From positions 62,001-126,000 of the forward strand of contig CAJYVI010000129.1 of assembly GCA_913778145.1 (NCBI GenBank): a stretch of DNA of 64,000 bases, read 5' to 3'. The notes beneath the pieces were generated by a model. The model was given only the letters and a program-made list of their open reading frames with translations, did not search any database and was not told the DNA's origin. Shown piece after piece: positions 9,365-20,021 of the stretch (position 1 is its first letter; each line of letters starts with the position of its first letter). A program made the translations under genes and the position numbers. This stretch comes from an uncultured Pseudocitrobacter sp. GTDB taxonomy: Bacteria > Pseudomonadota > Gammaproteobacteria > Enterobacterales > Enterobacteriaceae.

Positions 9365-10267
9365 TTAGCCTTGCTGTAACGCCTTGCGGATATAGCCGTT
9401 GTTGTCGGCCAGCAGCGTGGTGGCGTCGTCAGCGCTGAGGTTTGCCAGCACCATCACGATGGCGGTTTTACAGTGGCGATGGCAGGCGTTCAGCGCATTG
9501 ACGGCGGTTTCGCGGTCACACTCGGTTGCTTCCATCACGATGGAAACCTGACGCTCAATCAGCTTGGCGTTAGTGGCTTCCACATCGACCATCAGGTTGC
9601 TGTAAACCTTGCCGCTGCGAATCATCGCGCCGGTGGTAATCATGTTCAGCACCAGTTTCTGCGCGGTGCCTGCTTTCAGGCGAGTGGAGCCGGTCACCAC
9701 TTCCGGGCCAACAACCGGGGTAATGGCGATATCGGCCAGCTGTGCCATTTCACCGTGCGGGTTGCAGGTAATGGTTGCGACCAGAGCGCCCACGCTTTTG
9801 GCGTAGTTCATTGCGCCAATCACGTACGGCGTACGCCCGCTGGCGGCGATACCGACCAGCACATCATTGGCGCTGAAATTCAGTGCTTTCAGGTCTTCCG
9901 CGCCCTGAGCGACGTTATCTTCCGAGTTCTCAACGGCGCTGAGAATCGCTTTATGACCGCCAGCAATCAGGCCAACAACCTGTTCCGGGCGGGTACCGAA
10001 CGTCGGTGGGCACTCGCTGGCATCAAGAATACCGAGGCGACCTGAAGTGCCTGCGCCGCTGTAAATCAGGCGGCCACCTTTCTGGAATGCCGCCGCGACG
10101 GCGTCGACCAGTTCGGCAATTTGCGGCAGATAGGGCGTGATTGCGTGAGCAACCAGCTGATCTTCGCGGTTAATCACCGCCAGCATCTCTTCGGTGGAGA
10201 GGGTGTCAATATTGGTACTGTTGGCGTTGCGGCGCTCGGTCAGCAGTTTGCTCAGGTCGATACTCAT
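9365..10267 (-). CDS. murQ: N-acetylmuramic acid 6-phosphate etherase
   Basis: A 300-residue SIS-domain lyase that removes D-lactate from MurNAc-6-phosphate, giving GlcNAc-6-phosphate for NagA/NagB. The signature SGAGTSGRLGILDASECPP is at residues 70-88; E85 matches the catalytic glutamate (E83 of E. coli MurQ). The SIS loop VGIAASGRTPYVIGAM is also present. It heads the murQP operon. The E. coli locus has the repressor gene murR divergently upstream; here the upstream gene is an unrelated efflux pump. Confidence 0.94.
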   Translation of the reverse strand: MSIDLSKLLTERRNANSTNIDTLSTEEMLAVINREDQLVAHAITPYLPQIAELVDAVAAAFQKGGRLIYSGAGTSGRLGILDASECPPTFGTRPEQVVGLIAGGHKAILSAVENSEDNVAQGAEDLKALNFSANDVLVGIAASGRTPYVIGAMNYAKSVGALVATITCNPHGEMAQLADIAITPVVGPEVVTGSTRLKAGTAQKLVLNMITTGAMIRSGKVYSNLMVDVEATNAKLIERQVSIVMEATECDRETAVNALNACHRHCKTAIVMVLANLSADDATTLLADNNGYIRKALQQG

Positions 10268-10300
10268 AGTGGCCTCGTCTTCGTCAGTGGCGGTCAGTAT

Positions 10301-10319
10301 AAGGAATTTTTTATTCCTT
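10301..10319. promoter_or_regulatory. Candidate MurR-type operator of murQP
   Basis: A perfect inverted repeat AAGGAAT-TTTTT-ATTCCTT lies 34 bases upstream of murQ, between the start codon and a CRP site. Its place suits a repressor of the RpiR/MurR family. No such regulator is encoded nearby. Confidence 0.5.
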
Positions 10320-10322
10320 TCG

Positions 10323-10338
10323 TGTGAAGAGTATCACG
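10323..10338. promoter_or_regulatory. CRP site of murQP
   Basis: TGTGA-AGAGTA-TCACG has one mismatch from the consensus TGTGA-N6-TCACA. It is centred about 63 bases upstream of the murQ start, which fits catabolite activation of the operon, as known for E. coli murQP. Confidence 0.7.
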
Positions 10339-10383
10339 ATTAAAGCCTGGTGAATAAGAGGGAATGCAGATGGATAGTGACTT

Positions 10384-10421
10384 ACTGCGGTAATAAATCT
10401 GGAATATTTTATTACCGCAGT
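10384..10421. terminator. 14-bp stem-loop behind the Bcr/CflA gene
   Basis: ACTGCGGTAATAAA is repeated as its exact reverse complement 10 bases on, giving a 14-bp perfect stem just after the end of the minus-strand pump gene at 10427. No T-run follows in that direction, so its role as a terminator is likely but not certain. Confidence 0.6.
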
Positions 10422-10426
10422 GAATT

Positions 10427-11581
10427 TTAGCGGGCTTTGCAGAGCGAGAAGAAGAGGGCGATGGCGTAGGAAATCGCCATGGCGAGACTCATTTTGAGCA
10501 TAGTTTCGCCGCCTAACCCGGCCAGCGGCGCGGCGATGCCGCCGCAGACGAACATCAGTGTGCCCATCAGCGCGGATGCCGTACCAGACTGCTCGCTGCT
10601 GACCGCGCTCATCGCTTCAGAACCGGATACTGTGCTGATCCCACTCATAAACGAGACGGTAAAGAACAGGCCAACCAGCGCCGGAATGGCAAGATGCAGC
10701 CAGGCCAGCAGCAGCGTGACGCCTGCGCAGGCGACCGCCAGCAGTAACCCGCGACGCAACAGCACTTCCGCGGCCACGCGGTGAGAAAGCTTCGAGAAAA
10801 TCAGCGCGGCGATAATCAGGCCAATGCCGTTCAGACCAAACAGCAGGCTGAACTGCATGGCGCTCATGCCGTACTCGCTCTGAATCACAAACGAGGAAGA
10901 GCCGATGTACGAAAACAGCCCGGCCATCATAAAGGCCTGAATCAGGCAGTAGCGCAGGAAACGGCGGTTTTTCAGCAGCGGCGTATTACGCGTTTGCTGG
11001 CTGGCGACGGCGCTTTTCGCAGGCAGCGTTTCATGCAGCACCACCAGGCTTAACAGCAGCAGAAGCACGCCGATCCCCGCCATACACCAGAAAAGAGTGC
11101 GCCAGTCGAAGGCGGTGATGATATAGCCGCCAAGCACCGGCGAGAGCACAGGCGCAATACCGTTGACGGTCATCAGCAGAGCGAAAAACTGCGTCAGCAT
11201 TGCGCCCTGATAGCGGTCACGGGCAATGGAGCGCGACAGCACGGAACCGCCCGCCCCGGCGAACCCCTGCAAGAAACGCCAGCCGATCAGTAGGTGAATA
11301 TCCTGAGTCATCGCACACATCGCGGAAGAGAAGATAAACAGCAGCAACGACAGAGCCAGCGGTTTTTTGCGGCCAATGCGGTCGCTTAGCGGGCCGAAGA
11401 ACAGCTGGCCGAGGCCGAGACCGATTAACGCGGCGGTGAGTGAAAGCTGCGTTTGCGTGCCGGTTGCGCGCAGCTGGTCGGTGATTTCCGGCAGCGCGGG
11501 AAGGTAAAAGTCAGTACAGAGTGGGCCGATGGCGGTCAGCAGGCCCAGCGTCAGCACCCATGAGGGGGCGATGCGCGGCAT
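10427..11581 (-). CDS. Bcr/CflA-family multidrug efflux MFS transporter
   Basis: A 384-residue inner-membrane protein with 12 hydrophobic segments. DHA1 motif A is visible as GPLSDRIGRKKPLALS near residue 63, and the Bcr/CflA start TDFYLPALPEITDQL is clear. Members export bicyclomycin, chloramphenicol or other compounds; the substrate here is unknown. It lies between the murQP control region and the EefABC-type operon, on the same strand, but palindromic repeats behind eefC separate it from that operon. Confidence 0.85.
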   Translation of the reverse strand: MPRIAPSWVLTLGLLTAIGPLCTDFYLPALPEITDQLRATGTQTQLSLTAALIGLGLGQLFFGPLSDRIGRKKPLALSLLLFIFSSAMCAMTQDIHLLIGWRFLQGFAGAGGSVLSRSIARDRYQGAMLTQFFALLMTVNGIAPVLSPVLGGYIITAFDWRTLFWCMAGIGVLLLLLSLVVLHETLPAKSAVASQQTRNTPLLKNRRFLRYCLIQAFMMAGLFSYIGSSSFVIQSEYGMSAMQFSLLFGLNGIGLIIAALIFSKLSHRVAAEVLLRRGLLLAVACAGVTLLLAWLHLAIPALVGLFFTVSFMSGISTVSGSEAMSAVSSEQSGTASALMGTLMFVCGGIAAPLAGLGGETMLKMSLAMAISYAIALFFSLCKAR

Positions 11582-11614
11582 AGAAGCTCCTTTTTATGAT
11601 TGTGGGGGGGGTAC

Positions 11615-11649
11615 CCCCTCACCCTAACCCTCTCCCTCAGGGAGAGGGG
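11615..11649. repeat. Short palindromic intergenic repeat, copy 2
   Basis: The element CCCTCACCCTAACCCTCTCCC followed by TCAGGGAGAGGG belongs to the CCCTCTCCC family. It is head-to-head with copy 3, about 80 bases away. Between them GACCGATTGTGCACGGTG occurs, and again nearly unchanged as GACCGGTTGTGCACGGTG, so the pair forms a composite unit. Confidence 0.85.
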
Positions 11650-11726
11650 ACCGATTGTGCACGGTGTTGATTTTTATCCTCTCCCTAAGAATTGTGGGAG
11701 GGACCGGTTGTGCACGGTGCTGCCTT

Positions 11727-11762
11727 TCTCCCTCTCCCTCAGGGAGAGGGCGGGGTGAGGGT
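11727..11762. repeat. Short palindromic intergenic repeat, copy 3, overlapping the eefC end
   Basis: CTCCCTCTCCC-TCA-GGGAGAGGG plus CGGGGTGAGGG. The last codons of the outer-membrane factor gene (stop at 11739-11741) lie inside this element, so the repeat supplies the protein's C-terminal tail. Confidence 0.85.
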
Positions 11763-13121
11763 GGCCCCACCGCCCAGCGACTGCCACAACGTAATACGGT
11801 TATCCAGCTCGGTCTGTTGCAGCGCAATCAACGACTGCTGCGCCGACCACAACGTACGCTGGGCGGTCAGCACCGTCAGATAATCGCTGCTCCCGGCCTG
11901 GTAACGCTTCATCGCGATATCGAGCGTCTGCTGTTCAGCAGCGACATACTGGCGCTGGGCGTCCAGCTCTTCACTCAGCGTCTGGCGACGCGCCAGCGCA
12001 TCGGCGACATCCTTAAACGCGCTCTGAATCGTTTTCTCATAGGTCGCAATCAGCCCTTTTTTCTCTGCTTCCGCATAGCGAAGCTGCGCCATATTGCTGC
12101 CGCCGGTAAACAGCGGCAGGGTGATAGACGGCGCAAACGACCACACCTTCATACCATGGTTGAACAGCGAAGAGAGTGAATCACTTCCCACACCCGCGCT
12201 GGCGGTCAGTGAAATTGTCGGGAAGAAGTTCGCGCGCGCCGCGCCAATATTGGCGTTAGCGCTCAGCAGGTTATGCTCCGCTTCCTGAATATCCGGGCGG
12301 TTGAGCAGCACCGAGGAGGAGACGCCCGCCGGTACCAGCGTAATGGTGTTATCGCCTAAACTTTCCAGCGTCCCCGGCAGCAGTGAGTCGGGCACCGTTT
12401 GCCCGGCCAGCAGGTTGATGGCGTTTTTATCCTGCATCACCAGCGTCTGATAGCTGGCGACGCTGGCGCGCGCCTGCTGATACACGCTCATTGCCGAACT
12501 GACATCCGTCGCGGCGGCAGTGCCGACTTCCATCTGGCGTTTCACTATCTTCAGCGAATCCGCCGCACTGTTCATCGTCTGCTGCGCCAGCGCCAGATTA
12601 CTGTTATCGGCGGCGAGCGTTACCCACGCGGTAGTGAGTTCGGAAATCATCGTCAGACGCGTGTTCTGCGCGGTGTATTCGCTGGCAAGCCAGGTTTCCC
12701 GCGCGGCGCGGGAAAGACTCTGGTTGCGACCAAACAGATCCAGTTCGAAGCTGGACACCGCGCCATCTGCCTGCGTAGAGGTCGACACGCCGTTCGCTAG
12801 CGTACGGCTACGGCTGCCGCTTAACTCGGCATCCACCGTCGGGAACAGCGAGGCACGCGTTTCGCCATACTGAGCACGCGCGGCATCAATATCGGCAATC
12901 GCTTTTTGCACATCGCGGTTGCTGTTCAGTGCCATGCTCACCACTTTGTTCAGGCGGGCATCTTTCACTACCTGCTGCCAGTTACCGATCACTGCCGTCG
13001 CCTGGCCCTGCGTGCCCGGTAGCGTTGCCGGGACGGGCGCGTCGGGGCGTTGATAGTTTGGATCGAGTGACACACAGCCGACGCTCAGGAAGGCAATAAA
13101 TAAAACAGAAAGACGAAACAT
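11739..13121 (-). CDS. eefC: Outer-membrane channel lipoprotein of an RND pump (EefC type)
   Basis: A 460-residue TolC/OprM-family outer-membrane factor. The signal peptide ends in a lipobox (LSVGC, lipidated Cys16). Two structural repeats with the SLARAAREtype helices and LFPTVDAEL / FFPTISLTA strand-to-helix turns are visible. It forms the exit duct for the EefAB pump in the same operon, 3 bases behind eefB. The last residues LTPPSP come from an invading palindromic repeat, so the native tail was probably replaced. The Eef name follows the pump of Enterobacter and Klebsiella; the family is certain, the sub-family likely. Confidence 0.8.
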   Translation of the reverse strand: MFRLSVLFIAFLSVGCVSLDPNYQRPDAPVPATLPGTQGQATAVIGNWQQVVKDARLNKVVSMALNSNRDVQKAIADIDAARAQYGETRASLFPTVDAELSGSRSRTLANGVSTSTQADGAVSSFELDLFGRNQSLSRAARETWLASEYTAQNTRLTMISELTTAWVTLAADNSNLALAQQTMNSAADSLKIVKRQMEVGTAAATDVSSAMSVYQQARASVASYQTLVMQDKNAINLLAGQTVPDSLLPGTLESLGDNTITLVPAGVSSSVLLNRPDIQEAEHNLLSANANIGAARANFFPTISLTASAGVGSDSLSSLFNHGMKVWSFAPSITLPLFTGGSNMAQLRYAEAEKKGLIATYEKTIQSAFKDVADALARRQTLSEELDAQRQYVAAEQQTLDIAMKRYQAGSSDYLTVLTAQRTLWSAQQSLIALQQTELDNRITLWQSLGGGATLTPPSP

Positions 13122-13124
13122 AAC

Positions 13125-16100
13125 TTACCCCTGACGGCGTTTACCGGCGAACAGGCTCTTCACCAGCACAAAGAATAATGGAACAAAGAAAATCGCCAGC
13201 AGCGTCGCCGTCAGCGTACCGCCGATAATCCCGGTACCGATGGCGATGCGGCTGTTCGCGCCTGCGCCTGTGGCAATCGCCAGCGGCGTTACCCCAGCGA
13301 CAAACGCCAGCGAGGTCATGATGATCGGGCGTAAACGCGTCTGCGCCGCACGCAGTGCCGCACGAGAAAGCGAGTAACCCTCGTTAACCGCCGCTTCGGC
13401 AAACTCGACAATCAAAATGGCGTTCTTCGATGACAAACCAATCGTGGTGAGCAGCGCCACCTGGAAGTAAACATCGTTGCTTAAGCCGCGCATCCATGCT
13501 GCCAGCGCCGCACCCAGCAGGCCGAGCGGGATAACCATGATGACCGAAATCGGCACCGACCAGCTCTCATACAGCGCCGCCAGGCACAGGAACACCACCA
13601 GAATGGAGATGGCATACAGGCTTAGCGCCTGACCGCTCGCCAGTTTTTCCTGCAATGACAGCCCGCTCCACGCCCAGGTAGAACCTGCTGGCAGATTGTT
13701 GGCGAGCGTTTCCATGGTGGTCATCGCGGTACCGGAACTGGAACCAGTGGCGTTTTCACCCTGAATTTCATAGGCGGCTGCGCCGTTGTATCGCACCAGG
13801 CTTTCCGGGCCGTATTCCCAGCGGGTGGTGGCGAAGGCGGAGAACGGCGTCATGCTGTCATCGCTGCCGCGCACAAACCATTTACTGAGATCCGACGGTG
13901 CCGAGCGGGAATCGCTATCGCCCTGGATATAGACTTTTTTCACGCGTCCACGGTCGATAAAGTCGTTCACGTAGGTGCCGCCCCAGGCGCTGGAAAGCGT
14001 CGAGGTGACATCGCTCAGCGACAGGCCCAGCGACACCGCTTTGTTGTTATCGATATCCACCTGCAACTGCGGCGTTTGCGGCATATCGTTAGCGCGCACC
14101 GCGTGCAGCGTGGCGTCCTGGTTGGCTTTGCCAATCAGCTCATCGCGCATTTTCAGTAGTTCAGCACGATCGGTGCCGCCACTCGCCATCAGTTCGAAGG
14201 TAAAGCCGTTGCTCTGACCGAGACCGTCGACCGACGGCGGCGTCATGGCGAACAGCGTTGCATCCCGAATCGTCCCCAGTTCTTTGGTGGCGCGCAGAGC
14301 GATGGCCTGTGCGGTGTTTTCCGCACCCTTACGTTCGGACCAGTTTTTCAGCGAGACGAAGGCCATCCCGGCGTTCTGCCCGCTGCCGCTAAAGCTGAAG
14401 CCATTAATGGTGAAGATAACGTTGGTGTTGTCTTTCTCGTTATTGAGGAACCAGTCGGAGACCTGCTTACTCACTTCAGCGGTACGCGAGTTGGTCGCGC
14501 CCGCAGGCAGCGTGTACTGCACCATGATCTCGCCCTGATCCTCGGTAGGCAGGAAGCTGCCAGGCAGTTTCCACATCGCCAGCGCCATGCCGCCACAGAT
14601 CGCGAGGTACACCACCATCACCAGCCCGGAGCGGCTAAGGGTGTTGAGCACCTTGTGTTTGTATTTACGTTCGGTCGAGCCGTAGAACCGGTTAAACGCA
14701 CCGAAGAAGCCTTTTTTATGCGGCGGCGTGTGGCGCAAAATCGAGCCGCACAGCGCAGGCGTTAAGGTCAACGCCACCACCACCGAGAGCATCATCGCTG
14801 AGATAATGGTGACCGAGAACTGACGGTAAATTACCCCGGTCGAGCCGCCGAAGAAGGCCATTGGCAGGAATACCGCCGAGAGCACCAGCGCGATCGCAAT
14901 CAGCGCCCCGGAGATTTCTCCCATCGATTTTTCCGTGGCTTCGCGGGCGGGCAGCCCTTCGTCGCGCATAATACGCTCGACGTTTTCGACTACCACGATG
15001 GCGTCATCCACCAGAAGCCCGATGGCAAGCACCATCGCAAACAGCGTTAAGGTGTTGATGGAGTAACCGAACAGCGCCAGCACGCCAAAGGTGCCGAGCA
15101 GCACAACGGGCACCGCCAGCGCCGGAATCAGCGTCGCGCGGATGTTTTGCAGGAAGAGATACATCACGCAGACGACGAGGATAATCGCCTCGAACAGCGT
15201 CTGCACCACGTCTTCAACGGAGATTTTAATAAATTCGGTGCTGTCTTTCGGATACGCGACGTCATAGCCCTGCGGCATATTACGTTTGTATTCATTGATT
15301 TTGTCTTTCACCAGCGTGGCGGTGCTCAGGGCGTTCGCACCCGGCGCCAGCATTACCGCCATCCCGGCTGCCGGGTGACCGTTTAGTTTGGCAACGGCGG
15401 TATAGTCTTCACTGCCCATTTCCACGCGCGCCACGTCGCCGATGCGCACCACTGCGCCATTAGACTGGCTTTTGACGATAATATTTTTGAACTGATCGAC
15501 CGTTTGCAGACGCGACTGTGCGCGTACGGTGGCCGTAAGTTGCTGCGTATCCGGTGACGGTAGTGCACCTATTTTACCCGCAGAGACCTGCACGTTCTGC
15601 GCTTCAATCGCCGTCTGCACATCCGATGGCATCAGTGAGTAAGACGCCAGCTTCGCCGGATCCATCCAGATACGCATCGCGTATTCCGCACCGAACACTT
15701 GCAGGCTACCGACACCGTCGAGACGGGCCATCGGGTCCTGCATGTTACTCACCAGCCAGTCGGCGATATCGGAGCTGCTGGCGCGGTCGGTTTTATCGTA
15801 AACGCCCATAATGAGCAGGAAGTTGCTCTGGGATTTCACCACCGTCACGCCCGCCTGCTGAACTTCGCTTGGCAGACGCGATTCGGCCTGCTGCACTTTG
15901 TTCTGTACCTGCACCTGCGCGGTATCCGGGTCGGTACCCTGTTCGAAGGTAACGGTAATGCTCACCGAACCATCGGAACTGCTGGTGGAGGTGAAATAGA
16001 GCAGGTTGTCCAGCCCGGTCAGTTGCTGCTCGATAACCTGCGTTACGCTGTTTTCCAGCGTTTGTGCCGATGCCCCGGTATAGGTGGCAGAGATTTTAAT

Positions 16101-16229
16101 CGAGGGCGGCGCAACGTCCGGGTACTGCGCGACAGGCAGCGTTTTAATCGCCAGCATCCCGGCCAGCATGATCAGAATGGCGATAACCCAGGCAAAAACC
16201 GGGCGGCGCACAAAGAAGCTGGAAAACAT
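13125..16229 (-). CDS. eefB: RND multidrug efflux pump, inner-membrane subunit (EefB type)
   Basis: A 1034-residue AcrB-like proton-drug antiporter of the HAE1 family. Visible marks are the N-terminus MFSSFFVRRPVFAWVIAIL, the proton-relay aspartates in LLVDDAIVVVENVERI (TM4), the ALCGSIL end of TM6, and the C-terminal block GLSSKNAILIVEFAEAA. The length is normal. It works as a trimer with the periplasmic adaptor encoded upstream (genes overlap by one base, TGATG) and the outer-membrane factor downstream. Substrates cannot be read from the sequence; Eef-type pumps export several antibiotics when derepressed. Confidence 0.88.
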   Translation of the reverse strand: MFSSFFVRRPVFAWVIAILIMLAGMLAIKTLPVAQYPDVAPPSIKISATYTGASAQTLENSVTQVIEQQLTGLDNLLYFTSTSSSDGSVSITVTFEQGTDPDTAQVQVQNKVQQAESRLPSEVQQAGVTVVKSQSNFLLIMGVYDKTDRASSSDIADWLVSNMQDPMARLDGVGSLQVFGAEYAMRIWMDPAKLASYSLMPSDVQTAIEAQNVQVSAGKIGALPSPDTQQLTATVRAQSRLQTVDQFKNIIVKSQSNGAVVRIGDVARVEMGSEDYTAVAKLNGHPAAGMAVMLAPGANALSTATLVKDKINEYKRNMPQGYDVAYPKDSTEFIKISVEDVVQTLFEAIILVVCVMYLFLQNIRATLIPALAVPVVLLGTFGVLALFGYSINTLTLFAMVLAIGLLVDDAIVVVENVERIMRDEGLPAREATEKSMGEISGALIAIALVLSAVFLPMAFFGGSTGVIYRQFSVTIISAMMLSVVVALTLTPALCGSILRHTPPHKKGFFGAFNRFYGSTERKYKHKVLNTLSRSGLVMVVYLAICGGMALAMWKLPGSFLPTEDQGEIMVQYTLPAGATNSRTAEVSKQVSDWFLNNEKDNTNVIFTINGFSFSGSGQNAGMAFVSLKNWSERKGAENTAQAIALRATKELGTIRDATLFAMTPPSVDGLGQSNGFTFELMASGGTDRAELLKMRDELIGKANQDATLHAVRANDMPQTPQLQVDIDNNKAVSLGLSLSDVTSTLSSAWGGTYVNDFIDRGRVKKVYIQGDSDSRSAPSDLSKWFVRGSDDSMTPFSAFATTRWEYGPESLVRYNGAAAYEIQGENATGSSSGTAMTTMETLANNLPAGSTWAWSGLSLQEKLASGQALSLYAISILVVFLCLAALYESWSVPISVIMVIPLGLLGAALAAWMRGLSNDVYFQVALLTTIGLSSKNAILIVEFAEAAVNEGYSLSRAALRAAQTRLRPIIMTSLAFVAGVTPLAIATGAGANSRIAIGTGIIGGTLTATLLAIFFVPLFFVLVKSLFAGKRRQG

Positions 16230-17350
16230 CAGGCGTTTCCTCCGGTAGACTGCACTTCAACCGGCTTCACCTGTTGACCGACCACCACTTTTGCCGAGCC
16301 TTCAACAATCAGTTTATCGCCCGCTTTCAGGCCCGTTAGCACCAGCCATTTGTCGCCGTACGTGTCGCCGGTTTCCAGCTCACGCTGTTCCACTTTGTTA
16401 TCCGCGCTGACTACCAACGCCGTGGCGACGCCTTTCGCATCGCGTGTGACGCCCTGCTGCGGCGCAAGGATGGCATCGTTCATGACGCCTTCATCGACTT
16501 TGGCGCGCACAAACATCCCCGGCAGAAGTTGCTGTTTCGGGTTCGGGAACACGGCGCGCAGGGTGACAGAACCGGTCGATTCATCCACCGCCACTTCGGT
16601 AAGCGCCAGACGGCCTTTCTCACTGTAGGTTGAGCCATCTTCCAGAATCAGCGCCACGTTCATGGTGTCGCTGTTGGTGGCAAGCGACTGCTTGCGCAGG
16701 CGCAGCAGGTCGACGCTTGAGCGGGTGAGGTCAACGTACATGGTATTGAGGCCGCGAATGGTCGCCAGCGCGGTGGTCTGCTCGGCGGAAACCAGCGCGC
16801 CAGGCGTTACAGAAGAAATACCAATACGCCCGGCAATCGGTGCGGTGATGGTGGTCCAGTTCAGGTTGATGCGCGCGCTCTCCAGCGCCGCTTTTTTCGA
16901 CTCAACGCTGGCTTTGTCCTGCGCGCAGGTCGATGTCGCATCGTCTGCATCCTGGCGCGATACGCCGTTCTCTTTTACCAGTTGCGCGTAACGCTGGGCT
17001 TTGGAACAATCGGCGGTGACTAGCGCCTGTGCCTGTTTCAGCGCGGCGGCGGCTTCGTTATAGGCCGCGCGGAAGCTGTCCGGCTCAATCTGATACAGCG
17101 CCTGCCCGGCTTTGACGTTGTCGCCTTCATTAAAAAGCCGTTTCTGGATAATGCCAGTGACCTGTGGACGTACTTCCGCGCTCATCGCCGCGGTTGTGCG
17201 CCCGGTCAGTTCGCTGACGACCGAAACGGGTTGGCTTTTTAATGTCACGACACCCACTTCCTGCTCCGGACGTTGGGGCGCTGATGTTTGCGCATTATCG
17301 CATCCGGTCAGGAGAAATAATGCGGCAAGTGTGGTTGTGATGTATTTCAT
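16229..17350 (-). CDS. eefA: RND pump periplasmic adaptor lipoprotein (EefA type)
   Basis: A 373-residue membrane-fusion protein. The signal peptide MKYITTTLAALFLLTGC ends in a lipobox, so the protein is anchored to the inner membrane by Cys17. The order of parts is barrel-sandwich hybrid, coiled-coil hairpin (AALKQAQALVTADCSKAQRY and the DKASVESKKAALESAR helix), then beta-barrel. The frame is open for 24 more codons upstream, but the lipoprotein start is clearly at 17350. It is the first gene of the pump operon and follows eefR. Confidence 0.87.
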   Translation of the reverse strand: MKYITTTLAALFLLTGCDNAQTSAPQRPEQEVGVVTLKSQPVSVVSELTGRTTAAMSAEVRPQVTGIIQKRLFNEGDNVKAGQALYQIEPDSFRAAYNEAAAALKQAQALVTADCSKAQRYAQLVKENGVSRQDADDATSTCAQDKASVESKKAALESARINLNWTTITAPIAGRIGISSVTPGALVSAEQTTALATIRGLNTMYVDLTRSSVDLLRLRKQSLATNSDTMNVALILEDGSTYSEKGRLALTEVAVDESTGSVTLRAVFPNPKQQLLPGMFVRAKVDEGVMNDAILAPQQGVTRDAKGVATALVVSADNKVEQRELETGDTYGDKWLVLTGLKAGDKLIVEGSAKVVVGQQVKPVEVQSTGGNA

Positions 17351-17485
17351 CTTTTTTCTCAAGGTGAATGACGTCCTCCCCGCAAATAGATTGCGAGGAA
17401 TTACGGGTGAACGAATCCGCATCGCCGGTTGCCCGGAAATGACAAAAAAGGGGAAGTGAATTCCCCCTCTATTTACAGGATTAAA

Positions 17486-18055
17486 TTACTTAGCAGTGAT
17501 AAGCATATTTATAATTTCCTGATAGATCTTTTCTAACGCCTCGGGTGACACTTTTTGCGGCGTTAAACGGCGGTAGATGGAGCCTTCCATCATGACCGCA
17601 ATCACTTCCACACAGCAGCGCACGCGTTCCGGGCTGAGGTGAGGGTGTTCTTTTTGCAACATGGTGCAGGCGTTATTGAACATACGTTCATCGGCCTCTG
17701 CCAGCCAGGCGGCGACCTGCGGGTTACGCGTGGCTTCCGCCGACATCTCGAGCATTAAGGCATCATCATCCTCGCTCAGGGTAAAGCGGCAGGCAAGCAG
17801 ATGTGGCATCAGTTTTGTCTGGGTTTTGCCTTCCATCTCGGCGATGCGGTAGTCGATGATACGGCGGATCAACTCTTCGATAATGGCGTCTTTATTGGCG
17901 AAGTAGCGGTAGATTTGCCCGACGCTGAGCTTCGCTTCCGCGGCGATTTGCGACATGCTGGCCGCGTGGAAACCGCTGTTGCGAAAGCAGCGACGTGCGG
18001 CGGCAATGATGTCGTCTTGTCGTGCTCTCTGTCGGGCTTCCAGTTTGCTGGTCAT
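17486..18055 (-). CDS. eefR: TetR-family regulator of the RND pump (EefR type)
   Basis: A 189-residue repressor. An N-terminal TetR helix-turn-helix is visible (AARRCFRNSGFHAASMSQIA then KLSVGQIYRYFANKDAIIEE, about residues 20-59), followed by a helical ligand domain. It is encoded 135 bases upstream of eefA on the same strand, the eefRABC order. It probably represses itself and the pump. An imperfect palindrome at 18080-18097, just upstream of its start, is the best operator candidate. Confidence 0.83.
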   Translation of the reverse strand: MTSKLEARQRARQDDIIAAARRCFRNSGFHAASMSQIAAEAKLSVGQIYRYFANKDAIIEELIRRIIDYRIAEMEGKTQTKLMPHLLACRFTLSEDDDALMLEMSAEATRNPQVAAWLAEADERMFNNACTMLQKEHPHLSPERVRCCVEVIAVMMEGSIYRRLTPQKVSPEALEKIYQEIINMLITAK

Positions 18056-18079
18056 GCATTTCTCCGCGTTTTGAAACAG

Positions 18080-18097
18080 TGAGAGTGATCGTTCTCA
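18080..18097. promoter_or_regulatory. Candidate EefR operator
   Basis: TGAGAGTGATCGTTCTCA matches its own reverse complement at 14 of 18 positions. It lies 25 bases upstream of the eefR start, where autorepression by a TetR protein would be expected. Confidence 0.45.
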
Positions 18098-18427
18098 TTT
18101 TTGCTCATTATACGTCGATGATGACCAATGGAAAGTATTTTTTGGCGCTGTTTTTTTTCTGTCTGTTTCGTACAAAAAATAATGGAGGAAAAAAGGAGAT
18201 TTTGTGAAATTAACGAGGGCGGGAATAAAAATAATGGAGAAAATATGGGTTATGTAATTAAAAAACTTATTACATAGGTAGGTCATCAAAAGAATATTAA
18301 TTGGGTGTGGGAGTTGCCCTCACCCTAACCCTCTCCCACAGGAGAGGGAACCGATCGCATGCGTGTTAATGTTCTGCGCTGGTTTTCTCCCTCTCCCTGT
18401 GGGAGAGGGCCGGGGTGAGGGCACTCA
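18098..18427. other. Intergenic stretch between eefR and the DHA2 pump gene
   Basis: About 330 bases without a gene. The first 200 are AT-rich and featureless to the eye apart from the likely eefR promoter; the last 110 hold two head-to-head palindromic repeats, listed separately. Confidence 0.6.
18315..18423. repeat. Head-to-head pair of palindromic repeats, copies 4 and 5
   Basis: One element (CCCTCACCCTAACCCTCTCCC, 18317-18348) and an inverted one (CTCCCTCTCCC-TGT-GGGAGAGGG then CCGGGGTGAGGG, 18385-18423) flank a spacer of about 36 bases. The arrangement copies that of copies 2 and 3 near 11.7 kb, which suggests a two-armed mobile unit. It lies at the 3' end of the DHA2 pump gene. Confidence 0.85.
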
Positions 18428-19980
<1,553 letters not shown>

Positions 19981-20021
19981 ATTTATGGAATATGCTTTAC
20001 TGGTCAAGAGATCGCTCCCTT

